A stretch of DNA of 38,731 bases from Cryobacterium glaciale (GTDB taxonomy: Bacteria > Actinomycetota > Actinomycetes > Actinomycetales > Microbacteriaceae), in NCBI RefSeq assembly GCF_004402535.1, contig NZ_SOEY01000035.1:1-38731 (forward strand), written 5' to 3'. Of the stretch, positions 8,449 to 14,799 are shown one piece after another. Both the position numbers and the translations under genes were made by a program. Numbering within the stretch: position 1 is the first letter of the stretch; every line of letters starts with the position of its first letter. Under the pieces are notes generated by a model. The model had not been told where the DNA came from and did not search any database. It saw nothing but the letters and a program-made list of their open reading frames with translations.

Positions 8449-8582
8449 GGCTCGAGGCCGACCTACCCCACCCGGGCCTCGCGTCAGAGCGCTTGCGCCG
8501 CGGTGTATTGCTGCTCGTCGCCGGCCTCAGCAGCGCTCCCCAGACCACCACCGAACGCCCCACTGTCCAGGAAACCTCATGA
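8449..8582 (+). pseudogene. C-terminal end of an unknown protein, coupled to the next ORF
   Basis: An open frame without its own start enters from the IS1380 breakpoint. It reads LEADLPHPGLASERLRRGVL, then LLVAGLSSAPQTTTERPTVQETS, and stops with TGA at 8580-8582. The stop overlaps the ATG of the following ORF as ATGA, which is the main reason to regard both as real. I do not recognise the family. Confidence 0.35.
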
Positions 8583-8992
8583 CCGCCGCGTCAGGCCGGA
8601 AACACCGTTTAAGAGACAGTCCCAAACCAAGTCCTTCAAGCTCAAAGGACTTCGGCTGGCGGCCAGTCTTCAAACTTGACCTTGTGCCGCCTACCGCTGA
8701 ACCCGAGCTGTGGTGGGAGGACGAAGACTCGCTGGCGCGGATGCCGTGCTGGTCGAAGGCGTTTGCTCTCGATTTGATCGGTTGTGTCGATGTGGGCGCC
8801 GACTTCCCCTTCGCCGTCATCGGCGAAGCTTGCGGGCAGTTGGTGGATGCGAGTTTTCGGGACGCGGGGGAGCGGATACCTCGTGGAGCTCGGCGGCGCC
8901 GATACGAATGTGTTGGCCCGCGGCAGCTCAAACAGCACGCTGCAGAACTGCTGGCTTTGGAGGACGGACGTTCACAGCCGGGGGCGCTCTGA
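8579..8992 (+). CDS. Hypothetical protein, 137 residues
   Basis: I do not recognise this protein. The ATG at 8579 overlaps the preceding stop (ATGA), which favours translation of this frame. The N-terminal 25 residues are basic and Ser/Pro-rich. The middle (about 25-75) has an aromatic, acidic pattern, FGWRPVFKLDLVPPTAEPEL then WWEDEDSLARMPCWSKAF. After about residue 100 it becomes Arg-rich (RIPRGARRRRYECVG), which may mean the original frame was lost there. The last 21 bases overlap the opposing nucleotidyltransferase-like gene. Codon choice is less GC-biased at third positions than in the core genes, in line with foreign origin. Its promoter, if any, was upstream of the IS1380 break. Confidence 0.4.
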   Translation: MTAASGRKHRLRDSPKPSPSSSKDFGWRPVFKLDLVPPTAEPELWWEDEDSLARMPCWSKAFALDLIGCVDVGADFPFAVIGEACGQLVDASFRDAGERIPRGARRRRYECVGPRQLKQHAAELLALEDGRSQPGAL

Positions 8993-9706
8993 CTGAGGGG
9001 ACAGGGCGCGAAGATGCAGTTCTTGCCCCCAGGACTTCTTTGCAGCGGCGATGAGTTTCTGGTCTGCCTTTGACAACCGGATGACCTTGCCTATCAAGTC
9101 GAAGGCGCCGCCGATCATGGTGGGCAGGTCTTGGATGTCCACGGTGGAGGCTCGGTGAAGGATCTCGGCGGCGACCGCTGGCTCTACACCTCCCAGCTTC
9201 ATCAGAGCGAGAATCTCGCGAGCATCCTTCTGGCCCTTCTCGGAGAAGTGCCGGTCGAGGAGTGCCGCCATCTTGGTCGCGATGTGGGCCTCGAGGCGCA
9301 GGAGGGTCCACTTCTCGAACGAGAGCTCGTCGGGGTATTCGGCGAGCACCTCTACTTTCAGCCGCAGTTTGCCGCCGAGTTGAGATTCGTAGGGCAGGTA
9401 GATGCCCAGGTGAACGTTGTCGATCGTTGCCCGGAGCTTTCGTCCTTGGTGGTTGTTGCTGGGCGAGAGGTCGGTCATCAGCTGTTCGACTTTGTGGCGG
9501 CTCTCCTGGGATGGGTCTTGGGTTCCCGATGTTGGCGGGCGCACAGGTTCAGCCCCGTTCGACATTGCGTCGAGCGGGGCTTCTTTTTTTCCCGGTTCCA
9601 GCCACACCAGGTTCACCCCGGTGGCTTCTGCCCACGCCAATCTCCCGCGGAGTTCGGCGTCCGTGATCGCTGCAGCGAGGCGAGCGCAACGGGCGGCACT
9701 GTTCAA
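8972..9706 (-). CDS. Nucleotidyltransferase-like (AbiEii-related) protein
   Basis: The 244-residue protein has a C-terminal half like AbiEii-type and related nucleotidyltransferases. IYLPYESQLGGKLRLKVEVL (about 130-150) matches the strand that carries the third acidic residue. LEAHIATKMAALLDRHFSEKG and then QKDAREILALM (about 170-200) match the helix with the KG-x-KD signature. The expected N-terminal GG/GS and D-x-D metal site is not evident; residues 1-90 instead read ARCARLAAAITDAELRGRLA and a Pro-rich stretch. Either the catalytic half was replaced or this is a divergent group. The TTG start at 9706 is chosen because GGAGG lies ten bases upstream; other codons lack such a site. Relatives serve as toxins or abortive-infection proteins, but no AbiEi partner is adjacent. 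Confidence 0.5.
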   Translation of the reverse strand: MNSAARCARLAAAITDAELRGRLAWAEATGVNLVWLEPGKKEAPLDAMSNGAEPVRPPTSGTQDPSQESRHKVEQLMTDLSPSNNHQGRKLRATIDNVHLGIYLPYESQLGGKLRLKVEVLAEYPDELSFEKWTLLRLEAHIATKMAALLDRHFSEKGQKDAREILALMKLGGVEPAVAAEILHRASTVDIQDLPTMIGGAFDLIGKVIRLSKADQKLIAAAKKSWGQELHLRALSPQSERPRL

Positions 9707-9780
9707 TTGTTTATTTCCTCCAACCTGTCTGTGCAGTGGATTGCTAGAGACGTATAGTCCACCCCACAGAAAGTGAACGA

Positions 9781-9972
9781 TTGTGGCTCTCACCGACTAC
9801 ATTCGCGATCGACGTTGTCAAACTCACCAGCGCTCTCAGCGATGCCAAGGGCATGAAATTCGACGTGACTGCCGATATCGAAACTGATGAGCTCGCCGCT
9901 GCATTCGAGGTCGCCGTGCCGTGGATCACCAAAGCCATTGTCGACAGTGCGGCGGATTGCGCGAGCGCATGA
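9781..9972 (+). CDS. Small ORF of unknown function
   Basis: A 63-codon frame from a TTG at 9781 to TGA at 9970-9972 reads FAIDVVKLTSALSDAKGMKF, then DVTADIETDELAAAFEVAVP. The amphipathic, acidic composition looks protein-like, and a TATAGT hexamer at 9753-9758 could be a -10 box 22 bases upstream. I recognise no family, and the frame ends where photolyase-related sequence begins soon after, so it may be a truncated end of something larger. Confidence 0.25.
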   Translation: MWLSPTTFAIDVVKLTSALSDAKGMKFDVTADIETDELAAAFEVAVPWITKAIVDSAADCASA

Positions 9973-10071
9973 ACAAGACCGCCGTTACCTGACGGTTATC
10001 GCGCTGGCCGTGCTCGAATTTCTTCGTCGTCGAGAGCGTCCGATCAACCGATTCCCCGCGAAACCGATTTC

Positions 10072-10272
10072 TGCGAGGGCTGCCGGTTCAATCCGAAGAT
10101 CCGACTGGGACCGGAGGCCTGCCCGTTCACCGCTGGGTACTCGGCTTTCCTGGATCGCTTTGAGCCGCGCATCCGCGGCAATCACCGTATGGGCCAGCCG
10201 CTCGCCGGCCTGCGGGGTCTCAGCGACCGCGAAGAGATCGTCGCCCAGGAGCGCGAGCGCACCGACTGGTAG
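10072..10272 (+). pseudogene. Photolyase-related protein (FeS-type), last 66 codons
   Basis: The frame ending at TAG 10270-10272 reads CEGCRFNPKIRLGPEACPFT, then AGYSAFLDRFEPRIRGNHRM, then a short charged tail. The two cysteines of C-x-x-C, the later C-P-F and the GNHRM motif match the C-terminal end of deoxyribodipyrimidine photolyase-related proteins (iron-sulfur bacterial cryptochrome/photolyase group), where these cysteines bind a 4Fe-4S cluster. Everything upstream, several hundred residues including the FAD pocket, is missing. A few codons before 10072 (ETDF) may also belong to it. It is a relic of a DNA-repair gene and marks the right side of the decayed region. Confidence 0.75.
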
Positions 10273-10448
10273 CGGAGCGTCCAGCGCCGCCGTCCCGAGT
10301 CGCTTGGGAGTAGGCGGGATGCTGTGTTGTTGCGCAGGATTAGGGTTTCCACCCCCAAGCTGGGATAGCATCGGCAGACGTGAGCAAAATTCACTAGTCT
10401 GTACTCGTTTTGATTCCCAGAATCCGATACGTGCTTGCGCCTGAGCTT

Positions 10449-10479
10449 CTCACCGGGCAATGTTCGGGCGCCCGGTGAG
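10449..10479. terminator. Strong hairpin in the gap before the MarR gene
   Basis: CTCACCGGGC at 10449-10458 pairs perfectly with GCCCGGTGAG at 10470-10479 around an 11-base loop. No T-run follows on either strand, so it could be a terminator of the actinobacterial type lacking U's or a structural repeat. Confidence 0.4.
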
Positions 10480-10509
10480 GAAGGCATTCCTGCGAGGGAC
10501 TGCCTCGGT

Positions 10510-10535
10510 GGGACGAGGGGTAGGGCCCTCGTTCC
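10510..10535 (-). terminator. Hairpin just downstream of the MarR gene
   Basis: GGGACGAGGG at 10510-10519 pairs with CCCTCGTTCC at 10526-10535 with one non-Watson-Crick pair and a 6-base loop. It begins 17 bases after the MarR stop codon, where a terminator is expected. No T-run is present. Confidence 0.45.
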
Positions 10536-10551
10536 ATCGCCCCTTCCCTGG

Positions 10552-11013
10552 TTACGCGAGGGGTGTTGAGCCCTCGCCCGGGCAATCAACGCGCAGTTTG
10601 TCGCAGAGCACTGTCAGCTGCTCCAGCTCGGGTTCGCTGAGGGTTTCGCCGATGCGCGCGGCAATCGAACCCATGTGGTCGACGGCCACCCGTCGAAATA
10701 GGGCGAGCCCGGCGTCCGTGAGCTCGACGATGGCACCGCGCCCGTCGGTCGGGTCGGTGTGCTTGTGCAGGTACCCGCGAGAGACGAGGCGGTCCACGAG
10801 CCGACTCACGCTCGGCTGGGTCAGCAGAACATGCTGGTTGAGATCACGCAAGCGGATGCGTCGGTCCGGCTGCCGAGACAGGTTGAACATCACGTCGTAC
10901 TCGTTGAGCGAGATTTCCTTCGAGGGAAAATTCGCCGCCAGACTGCGCATGATGGCCACCTGGGCCCGAAACAGGGATTCCCACGCGCCCACCGCGACCG
11001 TTCGATCCACCAC
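10552..11013 (-). CDS. MarR-family transcriptional regulator
   Basis: This 153-residue protein is a winged-helix DNA-binding repressor or activator of the MarR family, usually a homodimer that responds to small aromatic ligands or oxidants. The helix-turn-helix is IRLRDLNQHVLLTQPSVSRL (about 55-75), followed by VDRLVSRGYLHKHTDPTDGR, the conserved wing with D-x-R-G. LTDAGLALFRRV after it begins the dimerisation helix. The GTG at 11013 is chosen because AAGGAG lies six bases upstream; the frame extends further to 11091 but that part is Arg/Gly-rich and looks non-coding. A TATTCT hexamer at 11050-11055 is a possible -10 box, giving a short leader. No target gene is adjacent in a divergent orientation, so its regulon cannot be inferred. 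Confidence 0.85.
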   Translation of the reverse strand: MVDRTVAVGAWESLFRAQVAIMRSLAANFPSKEISLNEYDVMFNLSRQPDRRIRLRDLNQHVLLTQPSVSRLVDRLVSRGYLHKHTDPTDGRGAIVELTDAGLALFRRVAVDHMGSIAARIGETLSEPELEQLTVLCDKLRVDCPGEGSTPLA

Positions 11014-11055
11014 CTGCCGCTCCTTGCCTCGTTCACCACGTCGTTCTCCAAGAAT

Positions 11056-11270
11056 AGAGACTCGGGGACGCGGGCGGGCACCGGGCGTCACCGGGTGGCG
11101 GCATCTGCTCGAACGGGCAACAGTCAGGTGCTTGGCATGAAACTCGCAGGCGATTTTTTTGACGAAAGGTGGCGCCCGTTACCTATTCGTTATATGTTTT
11201 AGGTGCGTCAACCGTTTGCTGTGGCGGACGACGTGAAATGTGATTGCAGGACACTCTTGGTGCAAGGGAA
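11056..11270. other. Gene-free gap; one weak distal promoter candidate
   Basis: No coding frame is convincing here. On the minus strand TTGACG (11211-11206) and GAATAG (11188-11183) have a 17-base spacer and could form a distal promoter for the MarR gene, about 170 bases upstream of its start. An AT-rich patch lies at 11150-11200. Confidence 0.3.
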
Positions 11271-11303
11271 GAGGGTCAGTCGTAGCCTCTGCGACTGGCC
11301 CTC
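11271..11303 (-). terminator. Hairpin downstream of the winged-helix regulator
   Basis: GAGGGTCAGTCG at 11271-11282 pairs with CGACTGGCCCTC at 11292-11303 (12 bp, one G-T or mismatch position, 9-base loop). On the minus strand it is followed by a TTCCCTTG stretch. It lies 56 bases after the winged-helix stop codon. Confidence 0.55.
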
Positions 11304-11358
11304 AGTCCGTTAATCGCACCGTTACGACCGCGCCGCGTGATCGCCGCGGGGCGGCGGG

Positions 11359-12063
11359 CTAGAACAGGTCTGGGCTCGGCGTGGTCGACTGGCGGATCGC
11401 GACGTCGGCGTGGCGGTCGAAACGGTAGCCGACGCCACGCACTGTGCGCACGATGTCTTCATAGCGGCCCAGCTTGGAGCGCAGGCGTCGAACGTGCACG
11501 TCGATGGTGCGTTCGTTCGGGGTGTCTTCCTCGTCGGCGGAGTTCCACAGTGAGGCGATGATCTCGGCACGATCGATCGTGCGTCCCTCGCGCAGTACGA
11601 GGTACTGCAGCAGCTCGAACTCCTTGTAGGTCAGTGCGGCGGTCTCGTTGTCGAGAATGACGCGCTTGCGGGAGATGTCCACGACGACGCCGCTGCGGGC
11701 ACGGTCCAGTTCCTCCGGCTCGGCTCGGTGCGCGGCAAGAGCGGCCGGGTCCTGCAGGGCCAGCCGCACGACGTCCACATCGCGTCCACCGGCTCCCTCG
11801 GGCGCCAGTGCCACGGCGGCGTAGGTTTCGGCCGAGGGCGCAATGTCGGCGGCGAGGGCCTTGAGCGCCTCAACGATGCGATTCAGGCTCGTACCGGCCG
11901 CGGCCGCCTTGGCTTCGTCGATGCCGACATAGAGCACGAAACCGCGAGCCTCGGTGCCGGTCGGCACGGCGCGAATGCGGGGGGCGGCAACCGGCGGGGC
12001 CAGGGGGCGTGCGGGGCGGTTGAACTGCGTGGGGCGAGTGGCGTGGATGTGTGCGAGAGACAT
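11359..12063 (-). CDS. Orphan OmpR/PhoB-type winged-helix regulator
   Basis: The 234-residue protein carries a C-terminal OmpR/PhoB-type DNA-binding domain at about 125-217. LTYKEFELLQYLVLREGR is its first helix pair, ERTIDVHVRRLRSKLG the recognition helix, and VRTVRGVGYRF the wing. The N-terminus is not a receiver domain: it lacks the acidic pair and phospho-Asp. Residues 1-38 are Pro/Arg-rich. Residues 40-110 form a small alpha/beta segment containing GFVLYVGIDEAKAA that I cannot assign. The gene is therefore not a standard two-component regulator and may sense a ligand or protein. The ATG at 12063 has AAGGACC four bases upstream. About 180 bases upstream, on the same strand, a Cys-rich leader ORF with its own promoter precedes it (12242-12346), which suggests control by attenuation. 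Confidence 0.8.
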   Translation of the reverse strand: MSLAHIHATRPTQFNRPARPLAPPVAAPRIRAVPTGTEARGFVLYVGIDEAKAAAAGTSLNRIVEALKALAADIAPSAETYAAVALAPEGAGGRDVDVVRLALQDPAALAAHRAEPEELDRARSGVVVDISRKRVILDNETAALTYKEFELLQYLVLREGRTIDRAEIIASLWNSADEEDTPNERTIDVHVRRLRSKLGRYEDIVRTVRGVGYRFDRHADVAIRQSTTPSPDLF

Positions 12064-12241
12064 GAGGGTCCTTGACTGTTCGATCGAAGGGAGCCCGACG
12101 GATGCGCGAAAGCGCGATTTTCGTCCGTGGAAGCTCCAGATGGCCCGCGGGGCCGGAGGACGAATGCTTCAAGCAAGCACTCGGGGCGTCGGCCTGATCG
12201 CTGAGAAGTGGGTCAGGCAGGGACGCGGAGGAAAGTCTCGG

Positions 12242-12346
12242 TTAGCGGCACATTCGGCAACAGCGGATGGCGGGGGTGCCGGCCATCATCATGGCGGCAG
12301 TCCCGGGGGCCTCGAGGGAGGTCAGGGGGCGTGCGCTGGTTGTCAT
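12242..12346 (-). CDS. Cys-rich 34-residue leader peptide, probably leaderless
   Basis: A 34-codon frame runs from ATG 12346 to TAA 12242. It ends MMMAGTPAIRCCRMCR, so three of the last six residues are Cys and the last codon is Arg. The ATG lies seven bases after a -10 hexamer of a good promoter, so the transcript probably begins at the ATG with no Shine-Dalgarno site. Short leaderless ORFs rich in Cys near the stop are known upstream of cysteine and sulfur genes in mycobacteria, where ribosome stalling at Cys codons controls downstream expression. Here the downstream gene, after a 178-base gap, is an orphan winged-helix regulator. Possible small hairpins lie in that gap, for example TGCTT-n5-AAGCA and GGCCC-n3-GGGCC. 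That it acts as a Cys sensor is inference. Confidence 0.6.
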   Translation of the reverse strand: MTTSARPLTSLEAPGTAAMMMAGTPAIRCCRMCR

Positions 12347-12353
12347 AACTGCG

Positions 12354-12383
12354 AGTAAAGCGGATTGTGACGCCGTGTGTCAA
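12354..12383 (-). promoter_or_regulatory. Promoter of the leader peptide
   Basis: On the minus strand TTGACA (12383-12378) and TTTACT (12359-12354) are separated by 18 bases. The -35 box is a perfect match to the consensus. The leader ATG follows seven bases after the -10 box. Confidence 0.65.
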
Positions 12384-12588
12384 TTTGACGTCGCGGTAAG
12401 TCTCCGCATGACGCGCACCACGTTCGCAGGGCCACGCTCAATTAGGCGATTCCAAGCACAATCACGACTTTGTGAAATTTTCCGTGCTGAAACGTATCTT
12501 TGTCAAAGATTATTGATGTGATCTCGGCCTGGCGTGTTGCCGGTCGCAGAACCTGCGTGCGTTCGGCCGGGTTCAGCGGATCAGGTCG
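12384..12588. promoter_or_regulatory. AT-rich gap with a perfect palindrome (possible operator)
   Basis: No gene is seen here. At 12496-12510 the 15-mer ATCTTTG-T-CAAAGAT is a perfect palindrome about its central base, in a patch much richer in A+T than its surroundings. It lies about 110 bases upstream of the leader promoter and about 80 bases after the upp stop codon. It could be a regulator binding site. The same site contains TTGACA on the minus strand, so it may overlap a second promoter. Confidence 0.4.
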
Positions 12589-13221
12589 TCAGACCAGACC
12601 GTACAGGCGGTCACCGGCGTCGCCCAGGCCGGGCACGATGTAGCCGTGCTCGTTGAGCTTCTCGTCGACGGCGCCCAGCACGATGGTTACTTCGCGGCCG
12701 GCCAGGGCTTCCTCAACGGCGGCGAGGCCTTCCGGAGCGGCGAGGATGCAGATGGCCGTCACGTCGACCGCGCCGCGGTCGAACAGAAAGTTGATGGCAG
12801 CAATGAGCGAACCGCCGGTGGCGAGCATCGGGTCGAGCACGAAGCACTGCCGATCCGAGAGGTCATCGGGCAGGCGCTCAGCGTAGGTCGTGGGCTGCAG
12901 CGTCTCTTCGTTGCGCGCCATGCCGAGAAAACCGACCTCGGCGGTCGGCAGCAGCTTGACCATGCCCTCGAGCATTCCGAGGCCGGCGCGCAGAATCGGT
13001 ACGACGAGCGGCTTGGGGTCGCTGATGCGCACGCCCTGGGCGGCCGACACTGGCGTCTGCACGGTGACCGCCTCGACGCGCACGCCGCGCGTGCCCTCGT
13101 AGGCGAGCAGCGTCATGAGCTCCTCGACGAGCGATCTGAACACCGGCGACGGCGTGTCCTTATCGCGAAGCACGGTGAGCTTGTGCGTGATGAGCGGGTG
13201 GTCGGCAACATGGACTCGCAT
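12589..13221 (-). CDS. upp: Uracil phosphoribosyltransferase
   Basis: Upp salvages uracil: uracil + PRPP gives UMP + pyrophosphate in the cytoplasm. The 210-residue length equals the usual bacterial size. The N-terminus [20 protein letters not shown] is the typical start of the family. [16 protein letters not shown] and the PRPP-binding loop [13 protein letters not shown] are present, and the C-terminal uracil-binding stretch ends [18 protein letters not shown]. The ATG at 13221 is set by this conserved start; a longer frame to 13275 crosses the divergent tadA start. TAGAAT lies seven bases upstream, so the mRNA is probably leaderless. The neighbour tadA is divergent. Confidence 0.97.
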   Translation of the reverse strand: MRVHVADHPLITHKLTVLRDKDTPSPVFRSLVEELMTLLAYEGTRGVRVEAVTVQTPVSAAQGVRISDPKPLVVPILRAGLGMLEGMVKLLPTAEVGFLGMARNEETLQPTTYAERLPDDLSDRQCFVLDPMLATGGSLIAAINFLFDRGAVDVTAICILAAPEGLAAVEEALAGREVTIVLGAVDEKLNEHGYIVPGLGDAGDRLYGLV

Positions 13222-13228
13222 AGGCTCA

Positions 13229-13234
13229 ATTCTA
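13229..13234 (-). promoter_or_regulatory. -10 element of upp
   Basis: On the minus strand TAGAAT is followed by seven bases and the upp ATG, with no Shine-Dalgarno sequence between. No clear -35 box is seen. Confidence 0.55.
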
Positions 13235-13265
13235 CTAGAGGCACTCCTACGGTTTGAGGTGACAG

Positions 13266-13742
13266 ATGCGCGCACGAGATCAGCACACTGAGTGGATGCT
13301 GCTCGCCCTGGCCGAGGCGCGCGCGGCCTTGCGATCCGATGACGTCCCCGTCGGCGCCGTCATCGTCGACGCTGCCGGCACCGTGATCGGGCGGGGCCGC
13401 AATGAGAGGGAACTGCACCAGGACCCGACCCTGCACGCCGAGGTCGTGGCCATCCGGCAGGCCGCCGCGCACACCGGCGACTGGCACCTGACCGGCTGCA
13501 CCCTGGTCGTCACGCTCGAACCCTGCGTCATGTGCGCCGGCGCGATCCTCGCCGCGCGGCTGCCCACGGTCGTGTTCGGCGCCTGGGACGAGAAGGCCGG
13601 CGCGGCCGGATCGGTCTACGACGTGCTGCGCGACCGTCGGCTCAACCATCGCGTTGAAGTGTTCACCGGTGTCAACGACGGGGAGTGCGGCGAGATCCTG
13701 CGAGAATTCTTCGAGGATCCCGCCCGCCGATCCGGTCGCTGA
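13266..13742 (+). CDS. tadA: tRNA-specific adenosine deaminase
   Basis: TadA converts adenosine 34 to inosine in the anticodon of tRNA-Arg(ACG), an essential step for decoding CGN codons. The 158-residue protein has the zinc-dependent cytidine/deoxycytidylate deaminase core: HAE at 57-59 (zinc ligand and catalytic Glu) and PCVMC at 86-90 (two zinc Cys). VPVGAVIVD before and [11 protein letters not shown] after are also typical. The ATG at 13266 has a GAGG site six to nine bases upstream, so translation is leadered, unlike most neighbours. The gene is divergent from upp, 44 bases away, and convergent with the cation transporter gene, three bases from its stop. Confidence 0.95.
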   Translation: MRARDQHTEWMLLALAEARAALRSDDVPVGAVIVDAAGTVIGRGRNERELHQDPTLHAEVVAIRQAAAHTGDWHLTGCTLVVTLEPCVMCAGAILAARLPTVVFGAWDEKAGAAGSVYDVLRDRRLNHRVEVFTGVNDGECGEILREFFEDPARRSGR

Positions 13743-13745
13743 GAC

Positions 13746-14708
13746 CTACTCCAGACCCTTGATCACGAAGGTGTCGGTCGGCGGGTTGGCTTGCATCGGG
13801 TCGAAGAAGATGTCGGGCTCGAGATAGATCGTGCGGGCGAGCGGCACCGCAGCGCGAATACGGATTTCGACGGCATCGATGTCGGTGGCGACGTCGGCGA
13901 AGCGATGCTGGCTGTCGAAGGCGAGTTTGGCGCCGACCAGAATCTCATCCGGGCCCAGGTAGAGCGTCTTGAGGTGGATGATGCGCTTGGTCTCCGGGCC
14001 GTCGAGAATGGCCGCTTCGATCGCGTCGAGGTCCTTCTTGCTGGCCCCCTCACCCACGAGCAGGCTCTTGGTCTCGATGCCGAGAATGATTGCGACGAGC
14101 ACGAGCAGTGCGCCAATGGCAAGGGTTCCGACGGCGTCCCAGATCGGCTCGTCGGTGATGATGGTGAGGCCGACACCCACGAACGCGAAGGCGAGGCCGG
14201 TGAGGGCCGCCACGTCTTCGAGCAGCACGACCGGCAACTCGGGCGCTTTGGCGTGGCGAATGAACTGCACCCAGGTCTGGTTTCCTCGCACATGGTTCGA
14301 TTCCTTGATCGCGGTGCGCAGCGAGAAGCTTTCGAGGACCATCGCGATAGCGAGCACCAGAATCGGCAGCCAGGCATTTTCCAGCGGATGCGGGTGCTGC
14401 AATTTGTCGAAGCCCTCATAGAGCGAGAACACGCCGCCGATCGAGAACAGAATGATCGACACCACGAAGGCGTAGACGTAACGTTCGCGCCCATAGCCGA
14501 ACGGATGCTCCAGGTCGGCCCGCTTCTTCGCCTTGCGACCTCCCAGCAGCAGGAGCAGCTGATTGCCGGCATCCGCTACCGAGTGCACCCCCTCGGCAAG
14601 CATGGAGGAGGAGCCGGAAAAGGCCCAGGCCACGAACTTGGTGATGGCGATGCCCAGATTGGCCGCGAATGCCGCGACGATTGCCTTGTTCCCGCCCGAT
14701 GCGCTCAT
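13746..14708 (-). CDS. Cation diffusion facilitator family transporter
   Basis: The 320-residue membrane protein belongs to the CDF (SLC30-like) family, which exports divalent metals such as Zn, Fe, Co or Mn in exchange for protons. GSSSMLAEGVHSVADAGNQ (about 32-50) holds the H-x-x-x-D metal site of membrane helix 2 (H42, D46). RKAKKRADLEHPFGYGRERY is the conserved loop to helix 3. LLEDVAALTGLAFAFVG carries E-D in helix 5, where many members have H/D-x-x-x-D; this is typical of a subgroup rather than a defect. The C-terminal cytoplasmic domain (about 225-320) is present. TAAGAT lies six bases before the ATG (leaderless). The metal cannot be told from sequence. Confidence 0.9.
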   Translation of the reverse strand: MSASGGNKAIVAAFAANLGIAITKFVAWAFSGSSSMLAEGVHSVADAGNQLLLLLGGRKAKKRADLEHPFGYGRERYVYAFVVSIILFSIGGVFSLYEGFDKLQHPHPLENAWLPILVLAIAMVLESFSLRTAIKESNHVRGNQTWVQFIRHAKAPELPVVLLEDVAALTGLAFAFVGVGLTIITDEPIWDAVGTLAIGALLVLVAIILGIETKSLLVGEGASKKDLDAIEAAILDGPETKRIIHLKTLYLGPDEILVGAKLAFDSQHRFADVATDIDAVEIRIRAAVPLARTIYLEPDIFFDPMQANPPTDTFVIKGLE

Positions 14709-14714
14709 GAAATC

Positions 14715-14720
14715 ATCTTA
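14715..14720 (-). promoter_or_regulatory. -10 element of the CDF transporter
   Basis: On the minus strand TAAGAT precedes the ATG at 14708 by six bases. No Shine-Dalgarno site lies between, which indicates a leaderless mRNA. Confidence 0.5.
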
Positions 14721-14787
14721 GAACCGGGGTCAACGAGCCAGCGCCGTACCCCGACCAACCGTTTCGAGCACCCCGGGGCGGAAAAAG

Positions 14788-14793
14788 TAGACT
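14788..14793 (+). promoter_or_regulatory. -10 element of proC
   Basis: TAGACT is followed by six bases and the proC ATG at 14800. No Shine-Dalgarno sequence is present, which fits a leaderless mRNA. Confidence 0.55.
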
Positions 14794-14799
14794 GGTCTA

